Below, in pieces: positions 1-6,831 of a stretch of DNA of 10,675 bases. Numbering within the stretch: the first letter of the stretch is position 1; each line of letters opens with the position of its first letter. The notes below the pieces were generated by a model. It ran no database searches, had not been told where the DNA came from, and was given only the letters and a program-made list of their open reading frames with translations. This DNA is from JBBQHX01 sp035306065 (GTDB taxonomy: Bacteria > Gemmatimonadota > Gemmatimonadetes > Gemmatimonadales > Gemmatimonadaceae). The stretch covers positions 1 to 10,675 of the forward strand of contig DATGOL010000101.1 in the NCBI GenBank assembly GCA_035306065.1, given 5' to 3'. The position numbers and the translations under genes are program-made.

Positions 1-66
1 AGTTACTGGTTTCCATTGGAGCGTAACCGGCATTCTGATAGCACGCGAGAGCGGCCTCCGCACCAT
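1..66 (-). CDS. Possible N-terminus of a gene running off the left edge
   Basis: On the minus strand an AAGGAGG ribosome-binding-like sequence lies directly before an ATG at 64-66. Spacing is only about three bases, which is short for a Shine-Dalgarno site. The frame stays open for 22 codons to the window edge and begins with the basic residues MVRRPLSRAIR. The product cannot be recognised from so little sequence. It would be the next gene downstream of the helicase, in the same direction. The start may be accidental, and confidence is low. Confidence 0.18.
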   Translation of the reverse strand, partial: MVRRPLSRAIRMPVTLQWKPVT

Positions 67-82
67 TCGCCTCCTTGTAACA

Positions 83-100
83 ACGCTGTTATTTCAGCGT
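83..100 (-). terminator. Weak hairpin downstream of the helicase gene
   Basis: ACGCTG and CAGCGT form a 6-bp stem around a six-base loop, about 65 bases past the helicase stop codon. There is no clean U-tract, only TGTTACAA on the minus-strand side. It could be a weak terminator for the helicase transcript or a chance inverted repeat. Confidence 0.22.
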
Positions 101-165
101 CGTCGCTCGTTGGACAAGGCACGTATTCGCTCTCGTGATGCTCCCCGAACATCACTTGCGCTCCA

Positions 166-2250
166 CTAGTTGAAACGCCCGCGCAGGATCGACCGGATGT
201 CCACCACCGGCGCGGGTGCCTCGTCGTCAGGCACTGCATCGTCTTCACCCTCGGACTCCACCACTATCCGCTGCATCGTGTCCCTCACGCCGCGGTCGAG
301 GAAGCGGGAGAGCTGGTCAATCGAGTAGTCCGCTCCGCGACGGGTCTGGTAGACATGCAGCGGATACACAACGTGCAGGTGGTGGCGAGCACGCGTGAGC
401 GCCACGTACATCAGGCGGCGTTCCTCGTCCAGCTCTTCGGGCTTACCCGACGCACGCGCCATGGGGAACCAGCCATCCACCGCCCAGATGAGGAAGACGG
501 CATCCCATTCGCGCCCCTTGGCGCTGTGCGTGGTGCTCAGGACCAGCGAGTCGTCCTCGCCGCCATCGGAGCTCTCAGCCAGGTCCTGAGTGCTCTGCGG
601 CGGCTCCAGCGCGATAGCCGCCAGGAACGCCGCGCGATCCGGGTAGCCTCCGGCAATCGCCTGCAGCTGCTCCAGGTCTGCAAGCCGCGGATCGGCGTTG
701 TCGAAGCGTTCGCGCAGTATGGGATCGTAAACCTGCCTCACGCGGGCAATGTCCGCGGCTACCGAACCTTCACCGCCTGACGGCCGAGCCTGTATCGTGT
801 TGAACAGCTCGAGAAGCTCCCTGAAAGCCTCCCGGGCACGAGGCGGCGGGCGCCAGTTCGAAAGCGCCCCCAGTTCCCACCCGCCGGCAGCGAGTTCGTT
901 CACGGCCGAGCGAGCGGTCACGTCTCCCACTCCGGGAAGCAGAAGAAGCAGCCGGAACCAGCTCACCTCATCGCGCGGGTTCTCAAGCACTCGCACGAAT
1001 GCAAGCACGTCCTTCACGTGCGCAGCCTCGAGAAACTTGAGGCCACCCCACTTCTCGAACGGAATGCGGCGGTTGGTCAGCTCGATCTCGAGGTCTGCAG
1101 ACATGTAGCCCGCGCGAAAGAGCACCGCAATCTCGCTCAGCGGAATGCCGCTCGACTCGTGCAGCTCGAGAATGCGATCCACCACGAATGCAGTCTGGCG
1201 CTGCTCATCCTGCGCGGTAACGAGCCACGGGCGCTCCCCGTCCGTTCGCGTGGTCCAGAGTGCCTTCGTGTAGCGCTCGGGTGCGCGACTGATGAGGGTG
1301 TTGCCGGTGTCCAGAATCTGCTGGCTGGAACGGTAGTTCTGCTCGAGAGTGACGATGCGCGTTCCGGGAAACTGCTTTGGGAAATCGAGGATGTTGCGCA
1401 CCTCCGCACCGCGGAAGCTGTAGATGCTCTGTGCGTCGTCGCCCACCACGGTAACGTTGCTGTGCTTCCGGCACATTCCGCGAAGGATGCGAGCCTGCAG
1501 AACGTTGGTGTCCTGGTATTCGTCAACGAGGATATGGTCGTACAGCGAAGCGATGCGCTCCGCGAGCGCCGGCACCGCGTCGAGCATGGTGGCCCAGTAC
1601 AGCAGCAGGTCGTCGTAGTCCACCAGGTTGCGGGATGCCTTGCGCTCCACGTAGTCGGCGAAGATTCTGGTAAAGGATTCCGCGTGTTCCGAGAAGACAG
1701 GAAGCTCCTCGTCCAGAATGTCGTTCACCGAGCGTTCGGTGTTCACGTGGCGTGAGTACACGCGCTGGAGCGTCTCTTTCCTCGGGAACTTTTTCTTCTT
1801 CTCGGCGAATCCAAGCTCCGTGCGTGAGAGACCCATCAGGTCTTCGGAGTCGCCCTGGTCCAGAATGGTGAAGTCTGATGGCAGGCCGGCCTGCGCCCCG
1901 AACCGTCGCAGCAGTGAGTGCGCGGTAGCGTGAAAGGTTCCGCCTCGAACGCGTCGCCCTGCCGGGCCTGCGAGGCGTTCCACACGCGCCAGCATCTCCT
2001 GGGCGGCGCGACGCGTGAAGGTGAGCAGCAGAATGCGCTCCGGCGGAACCCCCTGCTGCAGCAGATGCCACACGCGCACGACGAGCGTGCGCGTTTTGCC
2101 GGTGCCGGCACCCGCAACGATGAGCAGGGGGCCGTCTCCATGAGTGGCGGCGGCGCGCTGCTCCTCGTTCAACTCCGCTGCAGGATCGGAGCTGTCAGGC
2201 GTTATCTCCGTACGTGGTCGGAGCCGGTGGATGCGCGGATCGTCGCTCAT
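166..2250 (-). CDS. UvrD/PcrA-type superfamily 1 ATP-dependent DNA helicase
   Basis: Predicted 694-residue 3'-5' DNA helicase of the UvrD/Rep/PcrA family. These cytoplasmic motor proteins act in excision repair, replication restart and removal of proteins from DNA. The motifs appear in order: Q-motif-like LNEEQRAA near residue 30; Walker A GAGTGKT near 47-53; motif Ia LLLTFTRRAA; Ib GTFHATAHSL; Walker B/motif II VDEYQDT near 243-248; motif III GDDAQSIYSFRG near 270-281; motif IV EQNYRS; motif V THSAKGREWD near 574; and motif VI VALTRAR near 616. An acidic stretch then leads to a short basic tail, DIRSILRGRFN. The frame is open upstream to 2364, but that extension has no family resemblance, so I chose the ATG at 2248-2250, just ahead of the conserved region. 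No clear ribosome-binding site precedes it. The gene lies 141 bases downstream of lipB on the same strand and is probably functionally unrelated to it. Which paralogue (UvrD, PcrA or another) cannot be settled here. Confidence 0.93.
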   Translation of the reverse strand: MSDDPRIHRLRPRTEITPDSSDPAAELNEEQRAAATHGDGPLLIVAGAGTGKTRTLVVRVWHLLQQGVPPERILLLTFTRRAAQEMLARVERLAGPAGRRVRGGTFHATAHSLLRRFGAQAGLPSDFTILDQGDSEDLMGLSRTELGFAEKKKKFPRKETLQRVYSRHVNTERSVNDILDEELPVFSEHAESFTRIFADYVERKASRNLVDYDDLLLYWATMLDAVPALAERIASLYDHILVDEYQDTNVLQARILRGMCRKHSNVTVVGDDAQSIYSFRGAEVRNILDFPKQFPGTRIVTLEQNYRSSQQILDTGNTLISRAPERYTKALWTTRTDGERPWLVTAQDEQRQTAFVVDRILELHESSGIPLSEIAVLFRAGYMSADLEIELTNRRIPFEKWGGLKFLEAAHVKDVLAFVRVLENPRDEVSWFRLLLLLPGVGDVTARSAVNELAAGGWELGALSNWRPPPRAREAFRELLELFNTIQARPSGGEGSVAADIARVRQVYDPILRERFDNADPRLADLEQLQAIAGGYPDRAAFLAAIALEPPQSTQDLAESSDGGEDDSLVLSTTHSAKGREWDAVFLIWAVDGWFPMARASGKPEELDEERRLMYVALTRARHHLHVVYPLHVYQTRRGADYSIDQLSRFLDRGVRDTMQRIVVESEGEDDAVPDDEAPAPVVDIRSILRGRFN

Positions 2251-2391
2251 CTGGAGCGCAGAAGTAGGAAGCCGGAGGGGCGGTACCTGACCGGCAACGT
2301 GAGAGTCGGCAACAGATATCCAGGCACAGACGGATAGTACATCGTCGTCAGACGGTTGGCACAATCGCGTGAGACGGGTGGTGCATGCCCA

Positions 2392-3096
2392 TCAGGCCGG
2401 AACCGCCGCCTCCGCAGCCATGTTGGCAAGGCCCTCGACCGAAACCGTTTTCGTCTGCAGTTCGAACACCGAGGAGAAAGCGGCGCGCACCGAATTGGCA
2501 AAGGTGGCCATGTCGGGTGCATCAGCTCCCAGTTCGTCGGTGAGCGAGGTCATGCGCACATCGGCAATGCCGCAGGGCACGATCAGGTTGAAGTAGCTCA
2601 GGTCTGTGGAGACGTTGAGCGCGAAGCCGTGCCAGGTGATCCAGTTGCGCGCGTGAACACCTATGGATGCAAGCTTTCTCTCGCCGGTCCACACCCCGGT
2701 GAATCCCGGATTCCTGCCACACGCGAGCCCGTGTGCGTCACACGCACGAATCAGGGCCTCCTCCATCTGGCGGAGGTACCAGTGCAGGTCCTTCCGGTGC
2801 CGCTCGAGGTCGATGATCGGATAGCCCACCAGCTGACCCGGACCGTGGAACGTGACATCGCCGCCACGTTCCACCTCGAAAGTCTCCACGCCTCTCGCTG
2901 CGAGTATGTGCGCGGGGGTCGTGAGATGGTGTGCCCTGGTGGCCCGGCCCAGTGTCACTACCGGCGGATGCTCAACGAGGAGCAGGATATCTTCCGATAT
3001 CGCTCCGCTGCCTCGTGCCTTTGCCAGTTCGCGTTGCAACTCCAGCGACCGGGAATACGGAAGGGGTGTTACGGGTGTGACCAGCAGTTGGGGCAT
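2392..3096 (-). CDS. lipB: Octanoyl-[acyl-carrier-protein]:protein N-octanoyltransferase LipB
   Basis: LipB moves octanoate from octanoyl-ACP onto the lipoyl-domain lysine of E2 subunits and GcvH, the first step of endogenous lipoylation in the cytoplasm. The 234-residue product has the family signatures: LVEHPPVVTLGR near residue 40; RGGDVTFHGPGQLVGYPI in the middle; and GERKLASIGVHAR with the catalytic-loop lysine. WHGFALNVSTDLSYF and an IVPCGI motif carrying the conserved cysteine follow. Length is normal. I chose the ATG at 3094-3096; an in-frame TTG two codons upstream is possible. There is no Shine-Dalgarno sequence, because a strong hairpin ends about 11 bases before the ATG. The gene sits 76 bases downstream of lpd on the same strand, and lipA lies at the far end of the locus, so it probably serves the PDH encoded here. 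Confidence 0.95.
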   Translation of the reverse strand: MPQLLVTPVTPLPYSRSLELQRELAKARGSGAISEDILLLVEHPPVVTLGRATRAHHLTTPAHILAARGVETFEVERGGDVTFHGPGQLVGYPIIDLERHRKDLHWYLRQMEEALIRACDAHGLACGRNPGFTGVWTGERKLASIGVHARNWITWHGFALNVSTDLSYFNLIVPCGIADVRMTSLTDELGADAPDMATFANSVRAAFSSVFELQTKTVSVEGLANMAAEAAVPA

Positions 3097-3098
3097 GT

Positions 3099-3136
3099 AC
3101 AAGAAAGGTCCGGCTGCCGGGATCCGGCAGCCGGAC
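3099..3136 (-). terminator. Strong hairpin between lpd and lipB, terminator or attenuator
   Basis: GTCCGGCTGCCGG at 3108-3120 and CCGGCAGCCGGAC at 3124-3136 are perfect 13-base inverted repeats around a three-base loop. Read on the minus strand, the hairpin is followed by CTTTCTTGTA, a moderately U-rich tail. This fits an intrinsic terminator for lpd. The tail runs straight into the lipB ATG, so the element could also limit read-through or translation of lipB. The structure is visible directly; its function is inferred. Confidence 0.7.
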
Positions 3137-3172
3137 GCATGATGTGTTGTCAGGCAGGCGCGAGGGGCTGCC

Positions 3173-4576
3173 TCACGCGTGAATCATCTTGCCCATTGAG
3201 TCCAGCACCGCCTCCGCAATGGCTTCGGAAAGCGTGGGGTGTGCGTGGATGGCAAGGTCGATCTCTTCGACGGTGAACTCGTTGGTGCGGGCTACAACCA
3301 GCTCGTGAATCAGCTCGGTAGCGTGCGGCCCCACGATGTGGGCGCCGAGTATCTCTCCGTACTTCGAGTCCCGGATGATCTTCACGAAGCCTTCGGATTC
3401 ACCTGCAGTACGAGCACGACCATTCGCAGAGAACGGGAACTTGCCCACCTTGTAATCCAGCTTCTGTTCCTTGCAGGCCTGCTCGGTAAGACCGACGGAC
3501 GCAACCTCGGGGTGGCAATAGGTGCAGCTCGGAATATTGCCGTAGTCCATCGGGTGCGCGTTCTGGCCGCCCAGCATGTCCGCCAGCACGTGCCCCTCAC
3601 GAGAGCCCTTGTGCGCGAGCATGGGACCACCGGCAACGTCTCCGATGGCGTAGATGCCGGCGGCGGACGTTTCCATGCGCTCGTTGGTCTGGATGAATCC
3701 GCGATCCGAGAGCTGCACGCCGGCTTTGTCGAGGCCGATGTCTTCCACGTTAGGTGCACGACCCGCGGCAACCAGCACCTTCTCCACCGTGATCTTCTTC
3801 GTTTCCGAGCCGACCGCCACCTGCATTGACACGCTGGTCTTTGCCGTCTTCACATTGGACAGCTTTGCATTCGTAAGCACATTGATCTTGCGCTTCCTGA
3901 ACGCCTTCTCGAGTTCCTTCGAAGAGTCGAGGTCCTCGACAGGCAGGATGTTGGGCAGTACTTCGATCAGGTGAACTTCGGTGCCGAAAGCGTTGTAGAC
4001 GTCAGCAAACTCGCACCCCACCGCGCCCGCACCCACGATTGCCATGGACTTCGGCGCCTTTTCGAGAGTGAGCGCTTCGTCCGAGGAAATGATGAGCTTG
4101 CCATCCAGCTCGAGGCCCGCCTTGGGAAGCCCGCGAACGCGAGAACCGGTGGAGATCACGACAGCCTTCTTTGCGTCGTGCGTCTCCTCCTTGCCGTCGG
4201 CGTCCTTCACCGTAACCTTCTTCCCGCCGGCCAGGCGCCCGGTGCCGCGAATCCAGGTGACCTTGTTCTTCCGTAGCAGGAACTCAACGCCCTTGGAGTT
4301 CTGCTGGCTCACGCCACGCGAGCGCTTCATTGCAACGCCGAAGTCGAGCGTGACCTCGCCGACATTCACGCCGAACTCGGCCGCATGAGCCATGCGCGTT
4401 GCGATGTTGGCGGACTCCAGAAGCGCCTTTGCGGGAATGCATCCCCAGAGCACGCAGGTGCCGCCGAGCGCCTCGCGCTCGATGACAGCGGTGGAGAGAC
4501 CTAGCTGCGCGCAGCGAATTGCGCCCACGTAGCCCGCGGGGCCGCCGCCGAGGAAGATGACGTCGTACGAAGCCAT
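3173..4576 (-). CDS. lpdA: Dihydrolipoamide dehydrogenase (E3 component)
   Basis: This FAD-dependent disulfide oxidoreductase reoxidises the dihydrolipoyl arm of E2 and passes electrons to NAD+. The product has 467 residues, a normal E3 length. The N-terminal FAD site is GGGPAG (10-15). The redox-active disulfide is Cys41/Cys46 in GGTCVLWGCIPAKALL. The NAD-binding fold has GAGAVG (182-187). A second FAD motif, AIGDVAGGPMLAHKG, lies in the middle, and the dimer-interface His446/Glu451 pair is in HAHPTLSE near the C-terminus. The frame opens upstream to 4777, but only the ATG at 4574-4576 starts just before the FAD motif, with an AGAAAGAG ribosome-binding site about 8 bases ahead. Between the cysteines most relatives have Leu-Asn-Val/Arg-Gly, whereas here it is Val-Leu-Trp-Gly. 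The gene is separated from the pdhABC run by an oppositely oriented gene and has its own upstream region. A 2-oxoglutarate dehydrogenase or glycine-cleavage E3 would look the same, but the context favours PDH. Confidence 0.96.
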   Translation of the reverse strand: MASYDVIFLGGGPAGYVGAIRCAQLGLSTAVIEREALGGTCVLWGCIPAKALLESANIATRMAHAAEFGVNVGEVTLDFGVAMKRSRGVSQQNSKGVEFLLRKNKVTWIRGTGRLAGGKKVTVKDADGKEETHDAKKAVVISTGSRVRGLPKAGLELDGKLIISSDEALTLEKAPKSMAIVGAGAVGCEFADVYNAFGTEVHLIEVLPNILPVEDLDSSKELEKAFRKRKINVLTNAKLSNVKTAKTSVSMQVAVGSETKKITVEKVLVAAGRAPNVEDIGLDKAGVQLSDRGFIQTNERMETSAAGIYAIGDVAGGPMLAHKGSREGHVLADMLGGQNAHPMDYGNIPSCTYCHPEVASVGLTEQACKEQKLDYKVGKFPFSANGRARTAGESEGFVKIIRDSKYGEILGAHIVGPHATELIHELVVARTNEFTVEEIDLAIHAHPTLSEAIAEAVLDSMGKMIHA

Positions 4577-4713
4577 GTTCGAAACTCTTTCTGGATTTAT
4601 GCTACTCCGCGCCGGCCGGCTGTCGGAGTGGATGGTTGAAGCTCCGCGTAAGATAGGGACCGAATGGCCGTACGGGGTAGGGTAATGCGACTCGAGTGCC
4701 GCGATTGAGACCG

Positions 4714-4753
4714 GACTCTGCTGCCTGCGCTCCCCGGCAGCCGGGCCAGAGTC
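4714..4753 (+). promoter_or_regulatory. Leader hairpin upstream of the small membrane-protein gene
   Basis: GACTCTG (4714-4720) pairs with CAGAGTC (4747-4753). Inside it, CTGCC (4721-4725) pairs with GGCAG (4736-4740), leaving a six-base bulge and a ten-base loop. It lies 32 bases upstream of the plus-strand ATG at 4786, so it would be in that gene's 5' untranslated region if transcription starts further upstream. The whole 4577-4785 stretch is a divergent promoter region for lpd and this gene. I could not assign convincing -35/-10 boxes on either strand. The AT-rich TAGCATAAAT read on the minus strand near 4590-4600 is a weak -10 candidate for lpd. Confidence 0.3.
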
Positions 4754-4785
4754 TATCTTCAGCGCGACACTCTCCAAGAGGATTC

Positions 4786-5235
4786 ATGTACTCCTTCATG
4801 CTCACGACGCACAACCTGCTGCGCTGGCTGATCCTGATTGTTGGCGCGTACGCCCTGATCCGGGCGATTTCCGGGGTTGCCGGCAAGCGCAGATTCGAGG
4901 CGGCCGATGGGAACGCAGGCAAGCTGTTCACCATTTCGCTGGACATTCAGCTGCTCGTCGGGCTGCTGCTGTACGGGATCTTCAGCCCTGTCACGCGCCA
5001 GGCATTTGCCGACATGGGTGCGGCGATGGCAGTTCGCGAGATTCGCTTCTTCGTTGCCGAGCACTTTCTGCTGATGCTGCTGGCTGTTGCGGCCGCGCAC
5101 ATCACGAGTGTGCTGGTGCGCAGGGCACCCACGGACGACGTGAAGTTCAAGCGCATGGGAGCAGGTGTTGCGATCACGCTCGGACTCATCCTTGGCGGGA
5201 TGCCCTGGTGGCGTCCGATGTTCCCGGGCATGTGA
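4786..5235 (+). CDS. Small four-helix integral membrane protein, cytochrome b-like family
   Basis: 149-residue predicted inner-membrane protein with four hydrophobic helices, roughly at 8-29, 46-66, 88-112 and 125-141. It matches a pattern I associate with small membrane proteins of Bacteroidota and related phyla, often annotated only as 'cytochrome b' or as uncharacterised. The pattern is His-Asn-Leu-Leu-Arg-Trp at the N-terminus, an Asp-Ile-Gln-Leu-Leu-Val-Gly second helix, Arg-Phe-Phe-x-x-Glu-His before helix 3, and a Gly-Gly-Met-Pro-Trp end. His9, His93 and His105 could be haem or metal ligands, but that is speculation. The frame opens at 4696, but the ATG at 4786 has a good AAGAGGA ribosome-binding site (4776-4782) and starts at the conserved region. 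The gene is divergent from lpd and convergent with pdhC, so it splits the PDH locus. Function is unknown. Confidence 0.85.
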   Translation: MYSFMLTTHNLLRWLILIVGAYALIRAISGVAGKRRFEAADGNAGKLFTISLDIQLLVGLLLYGIFSPVTRQAFADMGAAMAVREIRFFVAEHFLLMLLAVAAAHITSVLVRRAPTDDVKFKRMGAGVAITLGLILGGMPWWRPMFPGM

Positions 5236-5282
5236 GCACTCCGGCTCGGCAGTAGCGAGTTATCCGGTGGGTTGCCACCAGC

Positions 5283-5324
5283 GAACGAAGCGCCTAGCGA
5301 GAGATCTCGCCAGGCGCTTCGTTC
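5283..5324. terminator. Long hairpin between convergent genes, likely bidirectional terminator
   Basis: GAACGAAGCGCCT (5283-5295) and AGGCGCTTCGTTC (5312-5324) are perfect 13-base inverted repeats. After one A/C mismatch the stem continues with GCGAG and CTCGC around an AGAT loop. It lies 47 bases after the membrane-protein stop and 22 bases after the pdhC stop on the other strand, where a shared terminator is expected. Neither side has a clear U-tract, so it may act with Rho or as a 3'-end stabiliser. Confidence 0.75.
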
Positions 5325-5346
5325 ATTGACTGTGTACCGCTGCTGC

Positions 5347-6738
5347 TCAGTATACGAGCATCAGCGGGTTCTCGATGAGGCGCCGCAGCGTCTGCAGGAA
5401 CCGAGCTCCAATTGCGCCGTCAATCACGCGATGGTCGCAGCTCATCGTGAGGCGCAGGCGGCGTCGAAGCCGGGCTTCGCCGTCCACGACCACCGACTTC
5501 TGCTCGATCGCACCGATTGCCAGGATCCCGCTTTCCGGCGGGTTGATGATGGCAGTGAACTGCTCGATGCCGAACATCCCGAGGTTGGACACCGAGAAGG
5601 TGGAGCCGGTGTACTCCTCAGGCTTGAGCTTGCGCTCGCGTGCGCGCTTGGCGAGCGCCCGCGCCTCGGTCGAGAGCTGACGCAGGCCCTTGCGATCTGC
5701 ATCGAAGATGACAGGAACGATGAGGCCGTCATCGGTGGCCACTGCCATGCCAAGATGCACGCGGTTGAACTCACGAATGCGGTCGCCAAGCCAGTGCGCA
5801 TTTACCTCCGGGTGCTGTGCAAGGGCAGTGGCCACGGCCTTCATGATGATGTCATTGAAAGACACCTTGTACTCGTCGCCCATGGCGGCCATCGCGGAGC
5901 GCATTTCGGCTGCGCGCTCCAGGTCGAAGTCCACGGTGAGGTAGAAGGTGGGGATGGGGCCGATGCTCTCCGACAGACGCCGCGCAATGGTCTTGCGGAT
6001 CTGCGTGAGCGGGATGTCGGTGAAGTCCCCTTCGCGTGCGGGAGCCGGAGCGGCAGCGGGTGCGGCCGCCTGCGGCGCGGTGCCGGACTGAATGGCGGTT
6101 TCGATGTCGCGCCGCACGATGCGTCCGCCGGGGCCGGTGCCTCGGATCTGGTCGAGCTCGAGTCCCTGCTCACTGGCAAGCCTTCTGGCCAGTGGTGAGG
6201 AGCGAACGCGACCATCGGTGTCCCTGGCGTGCGGAGGCTGCTCGCTGGCGGGCTCCTGTGCCGTGGGCATGGATGTGCGCGGAGCGTGGCCACTGGCCTT
6301 TTCCTGACGGTCGGTACCTGCCGGGGCGGTTTCCGGTTGCGGCGCGCTTTCGGTTGCGGGGGCAGAGGATTGGGTTGTGCCGGCTTCGGGTTCGGTAGTA
6401 GCGTCGGATTCGGGGGGGGCCCCCGCGCCTGTATCCGCAGCTGCGCCGCCTGAGCCGCCCGCACCGCCTGCCTCTGCAACCAGCGCAGAAATGTCCTCGT
6501 CAGCACCGGCAATCACCCCTATCACCTGACCGACAGGGGCCGCCTCGCCTTCGGGAAGCGAACGCGCACGCAGCACTCCCTCGCCGCGCGCAACGAGCTC
6601 CATTATCGCCTTGTCCGTCTCCACCTCGGCGAGCACGTCGCCGTTCGAGACGGAATCACCCTCGTTCTTCAGCCACTTAACGAGACGTCCTTCCTCCATC
6701 GTTGGAGAAAGCGCCTCCATGTGAATCTTCGTCGCCAT
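5347..6738 (-). CDS. pdhC: Pyruvate dehydrogenase E2, dihydrolipoamide acetyltransferase
   Basis: E2 forms the core of the PDH complex and transfers the acetyl group from its lipoyl arm to CoA. The 463-residue protein has one N-terminal lipoyl domain (about 1-78) with the lipoylated lysine, Lys43, in VETDKAIMEL. A long, flexible Ala/Pro/Gly/Glu-rich linker spans about 85-175. A peripheral-subunit-binding domain (about 178-215) contains SSPLARRLASE and GTGPGGRIVRRDI. A second Ala/Pro linker precedes the catalytic domain (about 240-463), which carries the active-site SCDHRVIDG with His436 and Asp440. The start ATG at 6736-6738 lies right before the conserved lipoyl domain, with only a weak AGTGAG upstream. 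The gene follows pdhB by 93 bases and is the last of the run, followed by the hairpin at 5283-5324. The linker coding sequence has a G8C5 tract near 6412-6424. Adjacent E1 genes support PDH rather than a branched-chain or 2-oxoglutarate E2. Confidence 0.95.
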   Translation of the reverse strand: MATKIHMEALSPTMEEGRLVKWLKNEGDSVSNGDVLAEVETDKAIMELVARGEGVLRARSLPEGEAAPVGQVIGVIAGADEDISALVAEAGGAGGSGGAAADTGAGAPPESDATTEPEAGTTQSSAPATESAPQPETAPAGTDRQEKASGHAPRTSMPTAQEPASEQPPHARDTDGRVRSSPLARRLASEQGLELDQIRGTGPGGRIVRRDIETAIQSGTAPQAAAPAAAPAPAREGDFTDIPLTQIRKTIARRLSESIGPIPTFYLTVDFDLERAAEMRSAMAAMGDEYKVSFNDIIMKAVATALAQHPEVNAHWLGDRIREFNRVHLGMAVATDDGLIVPVIFDADRKGLRQLSTEARALAKRARERKLKPEEYTGSTFSVSNLGMFGIEQFTAIINPPESGILAIGAIEQKSVVVDGEARLRRRLRLTMSCDHRVIDGAIGARFLQTLRRLIENPLMLVY

Positions 6739-6831
6739 CGTCGCTCACTGCGGAGGAATGGTCGTGATGCTCCAGCCGAACGGTGAAACGCCATCGAACC
6801 GCCGATCGCGTTCCACCAAAAGCAGCGGAGC

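Noticed and set aside
3..248. Minus-strand 81-codon frame overlapping the helicase C-terminus
   Set aside because: Its first part is an out-of-frame reading of the helicase end, and the rest has no recognisable motif. A small protein starting at the internal Met near 149 cannot be excluded but has no support.
2251..2364. 38-residue N-terminal extension of the helicase
   Set aside because: The upstream in-frame start gives residues unlike the family, and the conserved region begins after the internal ATG at 2250. The longer form remains possible, as neither start has a good ribosome-binding site.
2356..3276. Plus-strand frame opposite lipB (306 codons)
   Set aside because: It is an antisense shadow spanning the lipB gene and both of its intergenic regions, with no family resemblance and no ribosome-binding site.
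4577..4777. 67-residue N-terminal extension of Lpd
   Set aside because: The extension is not E3-like and overlaps the divergent promoter region. The downstream ATG has a ribosome-binding site and sits next to the FAD motif.
5272..6198. Plus-strand frame opposite pdhC (308 codons)
   Set aside because: It starts inside the intergenic hairpin region and mirrors the E2 catalytic domain. There are no motifs in the translation.
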